The position numbers were made by a program, and so were the translations under genes. A stretch of DNA of 22,067 nucleotides from NCBI GenBank assembly GCA_009774615.1, contig VSOC01000060.1, forward strand, positions 1 to 22,067, written 5' to 3'. Source of the DNA: Lachnospiraceae bacterium. Lineage in GTDB: Bacteria > Bacillota > Clostridia > Lachnospirales > Lachnospiraceae. This document shows positions 14,618 to 22,067 of the stretch, in pieces; the first letter of the stretch is position 1; each line of letters starts with the position of its first letter. Under the pieces are notes generated by a model. The model did not search any database and was not told the DNA's origin. It worked only from the letters and a program-made list of their open reading frames with translations.

Positions 14618-16156
14618 TTATATCAGCAGGCTCTTTCCTGTCATTTCTTTGGGCTGTTCCATTCCCATCAGTTCGATTAGAGTCGGGGCAATATCGGCTA
14701 AGCAGCCGCCTTCTCTTAATTTTGTTCCCGGCTCGGCATTAACCAGGATAAAGGGAACGGGGTTGGTGGTGTGGGCGGTCCAGGGTTCGCCGGTGTTGTA
14801 ATCTATTAATTGTTCTGCGTTTCCATGGTCTGCACAGATGAACATTACGCCGTTTACTTCTTTTATGGCATCCACAGCTTTTCCCACACATTCATCCACA
14901 GCCTCTATTGCCTTGATTGCTGCATCTTCCACACCCGTATGACCTACCATATCCGGATTTGCAAAGTTGATTATTATCACATCATATTTCCCGGATTTTA
15001 TGGAATCCACCAGCTTCCCGCACACCATCGGGGCGCTCATCTCCGGCTTTAAGTCATAGGTGGGTACTTCTTTGGTGGATGGTACGAGGATTCGGTCTTC
15101 GCCTTCGTTGGGTTCTTCTACGCCGCCGTTAAAGAAGAAGGTTACATGCGCGTATTTTTCGGTTTCGGCGATTCTGGCCTGGGTTTTCTTGTGAGCGGCT
15201 AAAAATTCGCCGAAGGTGTTGGTGATGGTTTCCTTGTGGAAGGCTACCAGCTTGTTGGCAATGGTTTCATCGTAGTCAGTGAAGCACACATAAACCAGAT
15301 CCATCTTTTTGCCGCGCTCAAAGTAGGTGAAGTCGTCGTCGCAGAAGGCACGGGTGATTTCACGGGCGCGGTCAGGACGGAAGTTGTAGAAGATAATGGA
15401 GTCGTGCTCCTTGATTAAGCCTACAGGCTTTCCGTTTTCGGTGACTACAGTCGGCATTACAAACTCATCGAATTTTTCTTCGTCGTAGGAAGCCTGGATG
15501 CCTGCGGGGCCGCTTGCGGCGGTTTTTCCTTCGCCCTTGGTGAGCGCGTCATAGGCGAGTTTTACGCGATCCCAGTTTTTATCCCGATCCATGGCATAAT
15601 AGCGGCCCATCACGGAAGCTACTTTGCCCACGCCGATTTCTTTCATCTTAGTTTCCAGGGTTTCAACAAATTCTTTGCCGGAGGCCGGAGGGGTGTCGCG
15701 CCCGTCTAAGAAGCAGTGCACGTAAACTTTTTCCAGGCCCTGGCGTTTTGCAAGCTCTAAAAGACCGTAGATATGGGTTAAATGGCTGTGAACGCCGCCG
15801 TCGGATACCAGGCCATACAGATGAAGGGCAGAATCGTGTTCTTTACAATTTTTTACAGCCTCAAGAAAGGCAGGAATCTCGAAGAAATCTCCGTCCTGGA
15901 TGGACTTGGTGATACGGGTTAATTCCTGATAGACAATGCGGCCTGCGCCCATGTTTAAGTGGCCTACTTCGGAATTCCCCATCTGGCCCTCGGGAAGCCC
16001 TACCGCCATACCGCTGGCATTTCCCTTAACGAAGGGACACTGGCTCATTAACTGATCCATCACCGGAGTTTTGGCCTCGCACACGGCGTTGTGTTCGCAG
16101 TTGTCATTTAATCCGTAACCGTCGAGTATCATTAATACTACAGGTTTTTTGCTCAT
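14618..16156 (-). CDS. gpmI: 2,3-bisphosphoglycerate-independent phosphoglycerate mutase
   Basis: This enzyme interconverts 3- and 2-phosphoglycerate in lower glycolysis, using two Mn ions and a phosphoserine intermediate. The 512 residues match the family length. Visible are VLMILDGYG (metal aspartate), the phosphorylated serine in MGNSEVGHLNMGAGR, SDGGVHSHL, FLDGRDTPP, MGRYYAMDRD, the second metal site NPDMVGHTGVEDA and CADHGNAE. AAGGAG lies about 8 bases before the start codon. It is the last gene of gap-pgk-tpiA-gpmI and is separated from tpiA by 128 bases with a strong hairpin, so it is probably expressed at a lower level than its upstream partners or from its own promoter. Enolase, which is sometimes next, is absent here. 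Confidence 0.97.
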   Translation of the reverse strand: MSKKPVVLMILDGYGLNDNCEHNAVCEAKTPVMDQLMSQCPFVKGNASGMAVGLPEGQMGNSEVGHLNMGAGRIVYQELTRITKSIQDGDFFEIPAFLEAVKNCKEHDSALHLYGLVSDGGVHSHLTHIYGLLELAKRQGLEKVYVHCFLDGRDTPPASGKEFVETLETKMKEIGVGKVASVMGRYYAMDRDKNWDRVKLAYDALTKGEGKTAASGPAGIQASYDEEKFDEFVMPTVVTENGKPVGLIKEHDSIIFYNFRPDRAREITRAFCDDDFTYFERGKKMDLVYVCFTDYDETIANKLVAFHKETITNTFGEFLAAHKKTQARIAETEKYAHVTFFFNGGVEEPNEGEDRILVPSTKEVPTYDLKPEMSAPMVCGKLVDSIKSGKYDVIIINFANPDMVGHTGVEDAAIKAIEAVDECVGKAVDAIKEVNGVMFICADHGNAEQLIDYNTGEPWTAHTTNPVPFILVNAEPGTKLREGGCLADIAPTLIELMGMEQPKEMTGKSLLI

Positions 16157-16206
16157 GATTTTATCTCCTTTTTTGTTTTCATCAGGAAAAATACCACCGG
16201 ATAAAA

Positions 16207-16246
16207 CAGCATCCTTCCGGCTAAATCCATAGCCGGAAGGATGCTG
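16207..16246 (-). terminator. Strong hairpin between tpiA and gpmI
   Basis: A perfect 16-bp stem CAGCATCCTTCCGGCT/AGCCGGAAGGATGCTG with an 8-base loop is followed on the minus strand by TTTTAT. It is probably an intrinsic terminator, perhaps leaky. A smaller TCCCG/CGGGA hairpin (16264-16277) lies between the tpiA stop and this stem. Confidence 0.7.
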
Positions 16247-16284
16247 CCGGTTTCGCTGTTATCTCCCGTTTGCGGGAAAATAAA

Positions 16285-17034
16285 TTATTTATAATTTACA
16301 ATCTTGCCGAAGTCCGGTTTTAAGGAAGCGCCGCCGACTAAGCCGCCGTCGATATTCGGCTGTGCGAATAACTCGGGAGCAGAGGAAGCGGATACCGAAC
16401 CGCCGTACTGGATGCGGATGGCTTCTGCGGTCGCCTGATCGTAAATCTCGCCGATGCATACGCGGATAGCCGCACAAACTTCTTCGGCCTGCTCAGTGGT
16501 TGCCACCTTGCCGGTGCCGATAGCCCAGATTGGCTCATAGGCGATAACTGCCGTCTTGGCCTGATCTGCGGTTACATTTAAGAAGGCAATCTTAATCTGC
16601 TGACGAATCCAATCGATGGTAATGCCCTGCTCTCTCTGGGTTAAGGACTCACCGCAGCAGATAATCGGAGTTAAACCATGCTCGAAAGCCTTTAATACCT
16701 TCTTATTTACGGTTTCATCGGTTTCTGCGAAATACTCTCTTCTCTCGGAATGGCCGATAATCACATATTTAACGCCTGCATCTTTTAACATCAGCGGGGA
16801 AATCTCGCCGGTGTAAGCGCCCTTTTCCTCAAAGTACATATTTTCTGCGCCGATGTTAATGTTCGTGCCTTTTGCAGCTTCCGTCGCCGGGATAATATCA
16901 ATCGCGGGTACGCAGAATACAACATCAACTTCGTCGTTGACTACCAGTGGTTTTAAGGTTTCTACTAATGAAACGGCCTCGGAAGGCGTCATATTCATCT
17001 TCCAGTTGCCTGCAATAATTTTCTTTCTTGCCAT
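16285..17034 (-). CDS. tpiA: Triosephosphate isomerase
   Basis: The cytoplasmic TIM-barrel enzyme interconverts dihydroxyacetone phosphate and glyceraldehyde 3-phosphate. All catalytic residues are visible in 249 residues: Lys in GNWKMN, His in VIIGHSERREYF, Glu in AYEPIWAIGTGK (loop 6), and the phosphate-binding YGGSVS and DGGLVGGASL near the C-terminus. GAGGA lies about 8 bases before the start. The 30-base gap to pgk contains no hairpin, so pgk and tpiA are surely co-transcribed. Confidence 0.98.
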   Translation of the reverse strand: MARKKIIAGNWKMNMTPSEAVSLVETLKPLVVNDEVDVVFCVPAIDIIPATEAAKGTNINIGAENMYFEEKGAYTGEISPLMLKDAGVKYVIIGHSERREYFAETDETVNKKVLKAFEHGLTPIICCGESLTQREQGITIDWIRQQIKIAFLNVTADQAKTAVIAYEPIWAIGTGKVATTEQAEEVCAAIRVCIGEIYDQATAEAIRIQYGGSVSASSAPELFAQPNIDGGLVGGASLKPDFGKIVNYK

Positions 17035-17064
17035 GAAATTTTCCTCGTTTCTGTTTACTATTTA

Positions 17065-18285
17065 TCAGCGGTTATCTGCTGCTGCTACACCCGGAAGTTC
17101 CTTGCCTTCTAAGAATTCCAGGGAAGCGCCGCCGCCGGTGGAAATATGGCTCATCTTATCGCCGAAGCCCAGCTGGTTTACGGCTGCTGCGGAGTCGCCG
17201 CCGCCGATAATGGTGGTTGCTTCGGTTTCTGCCAGTGCCTTTGCTACAGCAATGGTTCCTGCTGCCAGGGTCGGATTTTCAAATACGCCCATTGGTCCGT
17301 TCCATACTACGGTCTTTGCGGTCTTTACTGCCTCTGCATAGAGTTCTGCGGTCTTTGGTCCGATGTCTAAGCCTTCCATATCATTCGGGATTTCATTGGA
17401 AGCTACAACCTTAACTTCTACCGGGCCGTCGATAGGATTCGGGAAAGCAGCAGCGATAACGGTATCTACCGGAAGCAGAAGCTTCTTGCCCAGCTTTTCT
17501 GCCTTTTCCATCATTTCCTTGCAGTAGTCAAGCTTAGTGTCGTCAACTAAGGAATTGCCCACGCTGAGTCCCTGTGCCTTTAAGAAGGTGAAGGCCATAC
17601 CGCCGCCGATAATCAGGGTATCGCATTTTTCCAGAAGGTTGGAGATAACATTTAACTTATCGGCAACCTTTGCGCCGCCAAGGATGGCTACGAACGGTCT
17701 AACCGGGTTTTCTACGGCATTGCCCAGGAAATCAATTTCTTTCTGCATTAAGTAACCAACAGCGTTGGTGCCGCCTTTTTCGGTGATAAATTTGGTTACG
17801 CCCTCTACGGAAGCGTGTGCACGGTGGGAGGAACCGAAGGCGTCGCATACATAATCGTCAGCCAGCGCTGCCAATTCCCTGCTGAATTCTTCGCCGTTTT
17901 TGGTTTCTTCTTTTCCGCGGAAACGGGTGTTCTGTAAAAGGACAACATCGCCCTCGTTCATGGCTTCTACAGCCTTGGTTGCTGCTTCGCCGGTTACATT
18001 ATAATCAGAAACAAAAACAACTTCCCTGCCTAATTTCTCAGAAAGTCTTTTGGCTACCGGTGCTAAGGATTCGCCTTCGTTCGGGCCGTTCTTTACCTTT
18101 CCCAAATGGGAGCAGAGAATAACCTTTGCGCCGTCGCCGATTAACTTCTGGATGGTCGGAAGTGCAGCTACGATACGGGTTTCATCGGTGATTTCACCGT
18201 TCTTTAACGGTACGTTAAAATCACAGCGAACCAGAACTTTCTTGCCTTTTGCCTGTAAATCATCTACGGATTTTTTATTTAACAT
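17065..18285 (-). CDS. pgk: Phosphoglycerate kinase
   Basis: The enzyme transfers the acyl phosphate of 1,3-bisphosphoglycerate to ADP, the first ATP-yielding step of glycolysis. The 406 residues contain the substrate-binding VLVRCDFNVPL, the SHLGKVKNGPN arginine/histidine region, the linker region AILGGAKVADKL, NGPMGVFE and the nucleotide-binding IIGGGDSAAAV; the end STGGGASLEFLEGKELPGV is typical. AAAGGGG precedes the ATG by about 10 bases. It follows gap by 79 bases that include a hairpin with a T-run and leads into tpiA by 30 bases, the classical gap-pgk-tpiA order of Firmicutes. Confidence 0.98.
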   Translation of the reverse strand: MLNKKSVDDLQAKGKKVLVRCDFNVPLKNGEITDETRIVAALPTIQKLIGDGAKVILCSHLGKVKNGPNEGESLAPVAKRLSEKLGREVVFVSDYNVTGEAATKAVEAMNEGDVVLLQNTRFRGKEETKNGEEFSRELAALADDYVCDAFGSSHRAHASVEGVTKFITEKGGTNAVGYLMQKEIDFLGNAVENPVRPFVAILGGAKVADKLNVISNLLEKCDTLIIGGGMAFTFLKAQGLSVGNSLVDDTKLDYCKEMMEKAEKLGKKLLLPVDTVIAAAFPNPIDGPVEVKVVASNEIPNDMEGLDIGPKTAELYAEAVKTAKTVVWNGPMGVFENPTLAAGTIAVAKALAETEATTIIGGGDSAAAVNQLGFGDKMSHISTGGGASLEFLEGKELPGVAAADNR

Positions 18286-18320
18286 AGTGTTTGTTACCCC
18301 TTTCCATTCGTTTAAAAAGA

Positions 18321-18340
18321 GTCCGGTCCTAAGACCGGAC
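18321..18340 (-). terminator. Intercistronic terminator-like hairpin between gap and pgk
   Basis: A perfect 8-bp stem GTCCGGTC-TTAG-GACCGGAC is followed by TCTTTTTAAA on the minus strand. Its form is that of an intrinsic terminator, so part of the transcripts should end after gap, giving more gap mRNA than pgk-tpiA mRNA. Confidence 0.75.
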
Positions 18341-18364
18341 CCTCAAGGTCTGCTATACGATTAA

Positions 18365-19396
18365 TTATGCTAACTCAGCAAAGTACTTAATGGTTCTTAC
18401 CATCTGGCTGGTGTAAGAATTTTCATTATCATACCAAGAAACGACCTGAACTTCATATAAGTCATCAGCAACCTTGGAAACCATGGTCTGGGTAGCATCG
18501 AATAAGGAACCATATCTCATGCCGATAACGTCAGAAGATACGATCGGATCTTCGTTGTAGCCAAAGGACTCACATGCGGCAGCCTTCATCGCTGCATTAA
18601 TGCCTTCTGCGGTAACGTCTGCGCCCTTAACAACTGCGGTTAAGATGGTGGTGGAGCCGGTCGGTACCGGAACACGCTGAGCAGAACCGATTAACTTGCC
18701 GTTTAATTCAGGGATAACCAGGCCGATAGCCTTAGCAGCGCCGGTGCTGTTCGGAACGATGTTGGCAGCGCCTGCTCTTGCTCTTCTTAAATCGCCTTTT
18801 CTGTGCGGGCCGTCCAGGATCATCTGATCACCGGTGTAAGCATGGATGGTGCTCATGATACCGGACTGGATCGGTGCATAGTCGTTTAATGCCTTAGCCA
18901 TAGGAGCTAAGCAGTTGGTGGTACAGGAAGCTGCGGAAATAATGGTATCTTCAGCAGTTAAAGTCTTCTCGTTTACGGAGAATACGATGGTCTTTAAATC
19001 CTTGCCGGCCGGTGCGGAAATAACAACCTTCTTTGCACCTGCATCAATATGAGCCTGTGCCTTGTCCTTGGAGCAGTAGAAACCGGTACACTCTAATACA
19101 ACATCTACGCCCAGTTCTCCCCATGGAAGATCAGCAGCCTTTGCCTCTTTGTAAATCGTGATTTTCTTTCCGTCAACGGTAATGGAATCTTCGCCAGCCT
19201 CAACGGTGTGCTTTCCTTCACCGATGCACCCGCAGTATCCGCCCTGTGCAGTATCATACTTTAACAGGTTAGCAAGCATCTTCGGATCGGTTAAATCGTT
19301 GATTGCCACAACATCATAACCCTCTGCGCCGAACATCTGACGGAATGCTAAACGTCCAATACGTCCAAAACCATTAATTGCTACTTTTACTGCCAT
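18365..19396 (-). CDS. gap: Glyceraldehyde-3-phosphate dehydrogenase, type I
   Basis: The enzyme oxidises and phosphorylates glyceraldehyde 3-phosphate with NAD in the cytoplasm. The 343 residues show the Rossmann motif INGFGRIGRLAFRQ, the NAD-specific aspartate in VVAINDLTD, the catalytic cysteine in SAASCTTNCLAP, the partner histidine in IHAYTGDQ and WYDNENSYTSQMV near the end. GGAGGAATTGAATC precedes ATG. A near-consensus promoter (19456-19484) makes this the first gene of the glycolytic cluster. No cggR regulator gene lies upstream; a phosphate transporter does. Codon choice is highly restricted, as expected of a strongly expressed gene. Confidence 0.98.
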   Translation of the reverse strand: MAVKVAINGFGRIGRLAFRQMFGAEGYDVVAINDLTDPKMLANLLKYDTAQGGYCGCIGEGKHTVEAGEDSITVDGKKITIYKEAKAADLPWGELGVDVVLECTGFYCSKDKAQAHIDAGAKKVVISAPAGKDLKTIVFSVNEKTLTAEDTIISAASCTTNCLAPMAKALNDYAPIQSGIMSTIHAYTGDQMILDGPHRKGDLRRARAGAANIVPNSTGAAKAIGLVIPELNGKLIGSAQRVPVPTGSTTILTAVVKGADVTAEGINAAMKAAACESFGYNEDPIVSSDVIGMRYGSLFDATQTMVSKVADDLYEVQVVSWYDNENSYTSQMVRTIKYFAELA

Positions 19397-19455
19397 GATT
19401 CAATTCCTCCTGTTTCTTACTTAAAAGTTTTGTAAATAATCATCAACCTTTACCT

Positions 19456-19484
19456 ATTGTACCTTTTTTTCCACCAAATGGCAA
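19456..19484 (-). promoter_or_regulatory. Promoter of the gap operon
   Basis: On the minus strand TTGCCA (19479-19484), a 17-base spacer and TACAAT (19456-19461) each differ from the sigma-A consensus at one base. The leader to the start codon is about 55 bases. Confidence 0.75.
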
Positions 19485-19519
19485 GTCCTTTTTCAAGCAA
19501 CGTTAAAAATTTGCCATTT
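19476..19519. promoter_or_regulatory. Inverted repeat overlapping the gap -35 box
   Basis: AAATGGCAA (19476-19484) and TTGCCATTT (19511-19519) are perfect 9-base inverse copies, 26 bases apart. The first covers the -35 box. The pair could be a double operator for an unidentified regulator. Confidence 0.4.
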
Positions 19520-19558
19520 TGCATAATTGCCGTAAAAACCCGTTATTCGAATAAGCAT

Positions 19559-19612
19559 GAAGGTTTGCCTTTTCTCCGGCAAAGCAGCGCCATACCCGTG
19601 AAAAAAACCTTC
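19559..19612 (-). terminator. Hairpins after the Na/Pi cotransporter gene
   Basis: On the minus strand GAAGGTTT (19605-19612) can pair with AAACCTTC (19559-19566), enclosing TTTGCC/GGCAAA with an 8-base loop; the two stems share three bases and so compete. The T-run lies in the 5' arm instead of after the stem, so this is not a textbook terminator. Confidence 0.35.
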
Positions 19613-19616
19613 GGGG

Positions 19617-21299
19617 TTATAGTTCATTTTTTACATATCCGGCTAAATTATACGCATGGTCGGAGATACGCTCTAAGTTGCTGATAATATCCAGAAAAAT
19701 CACCCCGGAAGAAGGGGCACACTCCCCAGAGGAAAGGCGGTTGATATGTTCCTCCCGCAGTTCCTCTTCCATCACATCCACCATATCCTCATAGGAGCTG
19801 ACCTTTCTCACCTCGTCCATATTTCCCGTGCGTCTTGCTTCAATGGCATGGGAGAAGGCTTTAATTACGGTATTTCCCATGGACAGCACATCGTCCACGC
19901 CCACTTCGGAAAAGCTGATATTGTGATTATGTAAATAATCGGAAGATTCCGCTAAGTTTTCTGCGTGATCACCCACGCGCTCAATATCGCTGATGCTGTA
20001 AAAAAGGTTATTGACCACCATCTTCTGTTCTTCATTTAAGGATAGGTTATTTACCTTAATCAAATATTCGGTCAGCATGTTTTCCATGCGGTCGATGGTT
20101 TCTTCCACCTTGTAAATCTCCTCGGTAGAAACCTCACCCGGCTTTGTCAGGGCATCAATCGCCCGCTGTACATTCTTTAACGTAATCTGCCCCATGTGGA
20201 TAACTTCCATCTCCGCCGTTTCAATGGCAAAGGCCGGGGATTCAAAGATACGCTTATCAAGATGCCGGTGCGTTGTCGCCTCTTCCTGATCGCCGTCTAA
20301 CGTGATTTCGGCAGCCTCCCCTTCCTTTTCCTTCACAAACAGGGCTGAAAGTTTCACTAACTGGTTGGCAAACGGATAGAGAAGAACCGTATTGGTCAGG
20401 TTAAACACCGTATGAAACATGGAAATCTGCACGGCGTTAATCGAACCAAAGGCAAAGGAGGGCAGAATAAAGGATAGGATATACATGCCCGTGGCAAAGA
20501 AAATCGCACCGATGGTATTAAACATCAGGTGAATGGCTGCCGCCCTCTTTGCCGTGCGGTTTGCCCCGGCACTTGAAAGCACCGCCGTCACACAGGTTCC
20601 GATGTTCTGACCTAAAGTGATGTAAATTGCCGCGCTCATGGAAACCACGCCGTTCATCGCCAGGGTCTGCAGGATACCCACGGAAGCCGTGGAACTCTGC
20701 AAAAGCGCAGTGATAACCGCACCGGCAATAATACCGAGAATCGGATTTCCTCCAAGAACCCGGAAGATATCCGCAAAAATCGGAGCATCCGTGTAAGGCT
20801 CCACTGCCCCGGACATAAAGGTCAGGCCGATAAATAAAAGACCCATGCCCACAAAGATCTCGCCAATCATATTGGTCTTCTGTTTTTTAGAAAATGCCAT
20901 GCAGAAAGCGCCGATTCCTGCAAAAAGGGGCGCAAAAAAAGACGGCTGAAGGATAGCAAACGCATCGCCTAAGGAGTTTAAGGACACCATCCATGCGGTG
21001 ATCGTCGTACCGATATTCGCTCCCATAATTACGCCAACTGCCTGCGTCAGATTTAAAATACCTGCATTGACAAAGCCTACTACCATAACCGTCGTCGCGG
21101 CACTGCTGTGCAGTATCGCTGTAATCAGCGCTCCCAGCGCCACACCAAGAATACGCTTGTTTGTGACCATGCCCAAGAACTGGTTCATCTTGCTTCCGGC
21201 GGTCTTTTGCATACCGTCGCCCATGATGTTCATTCCATAAAGGAACATGCCCAATCCGCCCAGGAACTGAAATAGATTTGAAATATCGCCTATCGCCAT
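19617..21299 (-). CDS. Na/Pi cotransporter family protein with C-terminal PhoU-like domain
   Basis: A 560-residue membrane protein of the NptA/PF02690 family that carries inorganic phosphate, coupled to sodium in studied members. The N-terminal two thirds contain the two inverted transporter repeats, recognisable by GLGMFLYGMNIMGDGMQ, LHSSAATTVMVVGFVNAG with GANIGTT, and later LQSSTASVGILQTLA with GQNIGTC, within about eight hydrophobic segments. From about residue 355 a soluble helical PhoU-like region follows (EVIHMGQITLKNVQRAIDAL; SISDIERVGDHAENLAE; SNLERISDHAYNLAGY). The start at 21299 has AAGGGG 6 bases upstream; longer starts (21320, 21386) would add charged residues and lie before or near that site. 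The PhoU region suggests regulation by phosphate or by partner kinases. The gene stands alone with its own promoter. Confidence 0.92.
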   Translation of the reverse strand: MAIGDISNLFQFLGGLGMFLYGMNIMGDGMQKTAGSKMNQFLGMVTNKRILGVALGALITAILHSSAATTVMVVGFVNAGILNLTQAVGVIMGANIGTTITAWMVSLNSLGDAFAILQPSFFAPLFAGIGAFCMAFSKKQKTNMIGEIFVGMGLLFIGLTFMSGAVEPYTDAPIFADIFRVLGGNPILGIIAGAVITALLQSSTASVGILQTLAMNGVVSMSAAIYITLGQNIGTCVTAVLSSAGANRTAKRAAAIHLMFNTIGAIFFATGMYILSFILPSFAFGSINAVQISMFHTVFNLTNTVLLYPFANQLVKLSALFVKEKEGEAAEITLDGDQEEATTHRHLDKRIFESPAFAIETAEMEVIHMGQITLKNVQRAIDALTKPGEVSTEEIYKVEETIDRMENMLTEYLIKVNNLSLNEEQKMVVNNLFYSISDIERVGDHAENLAESSDYLHNHNISFSEVGVDDVLSMGNTVIKAFSHAIEARRTGNMDEVRKVSSYEDMVDVMEEELREEHINRLSSGECAPSSGVIFLDIISNLERISDHAYNLAGYVKNEL

Positions 21300-21376
21300 G
21301 TTTATCCCCTTACTGTACATTTTCCTAATAGATTCGGTTCTTCTGTGAGTATCCGGATAAAGACCGATTAGATTTA

Positions 21377-21406
21377 AGTATAGCATAAACCTGGACAGCT
21401 TTTCAA
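21377..21406 (-). promoter_or_regulatory. Promoter of the Na/Pi cotransporter gene
   Basis: On the minus strand TTGAAA (21401-21406), an 18-base spacer and TATACT (21377-21382) with TG one base before the -10 box. Immediately upstream lie four evenly spaced A5 tracts (21412-21451), which may act as an UP-type element or bend the DNA. Confidence 0.6.
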
Positions 21407-21449
21407 CTACATTTTTACCGTTCTTTTTGCCATCTTTTTACCATTATTT

Positions 21450-22067
21450 TTATCGTTCCCTGTCAAATACTTCCACATCCTCTTTAAACGCCGCCCATGC
21501 CTCTTCATTATCCACAAAATACTTGGGACAGCTTTTTCCCGTAACATCATAGTGGCGGATAACGTGCTTCCGGCTGATTTTTAATTCATCGCAGAGCCAG
21601 GCCGTCAGTTTTACCAGAGAATCATAGGTGGCCTGGGTAAATTCCCCGCTCTCATCCGGATGGCAGCACTCGATGGATATAGTATCTATATTGCGGTAAT
21701 TGGAGGTATAGGCAAATTCACGCAGGGGAATACACTGGATAATTTCCCCATCCAGTCCGATAATAAAATGCGCACTTGCACTCTCCGCCTCCTCTCCCGG
21801 CTTCTGGTCTGCCAGCCCGTCAAAATAACTCCGGTTCTGCGCCGCGGTTTTTCCCGGATTAGCCACATAATGAACAACAATATCCCGGATAATATAGCGG
21901 GAAGTCGCCGGACGGGAATAAATATTTTCCCGGATAAAATCCTGTGTAATCCAGTCAGGAATCTCAATCTTTGCCAGATCAACCTTCGACCCGGTTTCAC
22001 GCCCCCAGCGCATCCATCCGCAGGTCACACCCGCGCCAAAAGCAAAAACCGTACACAAAAGCCCCAG
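21450..22067 (-). CDS. N-acetylmuramoyl-L-alanine amidase, Amidase_2 family (N-terminus outside window)
   Basis: A zinc hydrolase that cuts the bond between muramic acid and the peptide of peptidoglycan. The frame is open to the window edge and begins with hydrophobic residues (LGLLCTVFAFGAGVTCGW), the end of a membrane anchor or signal, so the start lies beyond 22067; a TTG at 22058 is a poor alternative. The three zinc ligands of the T7-lysozyme/PGRP fold are visible: His in DIVVHYV, and His and Cys in RHYDVTGKSCP, eight residues apart as in that family. SAHFIIGLDGEIIQCIPL and ISIECCHPDESGEF fit the same fold. The protein is probably exported or surface-anchored and used in wall turnover, spore cortex lysis or germination. 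No clear terminator follows; a run of A5 tracts overlaps its stop codon. Confidence 0.9.
   Translation of the reverse strand: MGLLCTVFAFGAGVTCGWMRWGRETGSKVDLAKIEIPDWITQDFIRENIYSRPATSRYIIRDIVVHYVANPGKTAAQNRSYFDGLADQKPGEEAESASAHFIIGLDGEIIQCIPLREFAYTSNYRNIDTISIECCHPDESGEFTQATYDSLVKLTAWLCDELKISRKHVIRHYDVTGKSCPKYFVDNEEAWAAFKEDVEVFDRER

Overview
The window looks like a chromosomal segment of a Clostridia member, most likely a Lachnospiraceae-type gut anaerobe. This is inferred from the gene content: LL-diaminopimelate aminotransferase, a type I glutamine synthetase followed by an ANTAR protein, a YtvI-like permease, a DUF4349 lipoprotein, a Na/Pi cotransporter with a PhoU tail, and strong GGAGG ribosome binding sites. 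I cannot assign a genus. No tRNA, rRNA, CRISPR array, insertion sequence or phage gene was recognised.

Layout from left to right. Positions 1-432 (+) hold the 3' end of an ABC-F protein of the Lsa/ribosome-protection type, cut by the window edge. Positions 433-703 are non-coding and contain a terminator, an inverted repeat and one copy of a dispersed repeat. A long minus-strand block follows (9527 to 704): L,D-transpeptidase, LytR-CpsA-Psr (LCP) wall-polymer ligase, glnA, ANTAR regulator, dapF, dapL. It joins wall assembly with ammonia assimilation and with the final steps to meso-diaminopimelate, which is both the peptidoglycan cross-linking residue and the lysine precursor. Reading away from the transpeptidase at 9752 (+) is a DUF4349 lipoprotein. 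Convergent to it is a second minus-strand block: class I aminotransferase, hisC, YtvI-like membrane protein. A third minus-strand block is a glycolytic cluster, gap-pgk-tpiA-gpmI, with hairpins in two of the gaps that look like partial terminators. At the right edge are a Na/Pi cotransporter and the 3' part of an Amidase_2 peptidoglycan amidase, both minus strand.

The most interesting signal is regulatory. The start regions of dapL, glnA and hisC share a module: a TGTGC...GCACA hairpin 13-15 nt before the start codon, then ATGGAGGA, then the start codon. dapL and glnA additionally share a second upstream hairpin and an ATACCTG box. All three genes belong to nitrogen or amino-acid metabolism, and the RNA-binding ANTAR protein is encoded directly after glnA. 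I did not find the classical paired ANTAR hexaloops, so the link is only a hypothesis. Other points of note are a dispersed repeat with core GGTGACGACGG found in two 3' UTRs, an inverted repeat over the gap promoter, and two adjacent envelope proteins with unusually long low-complexity extensions.
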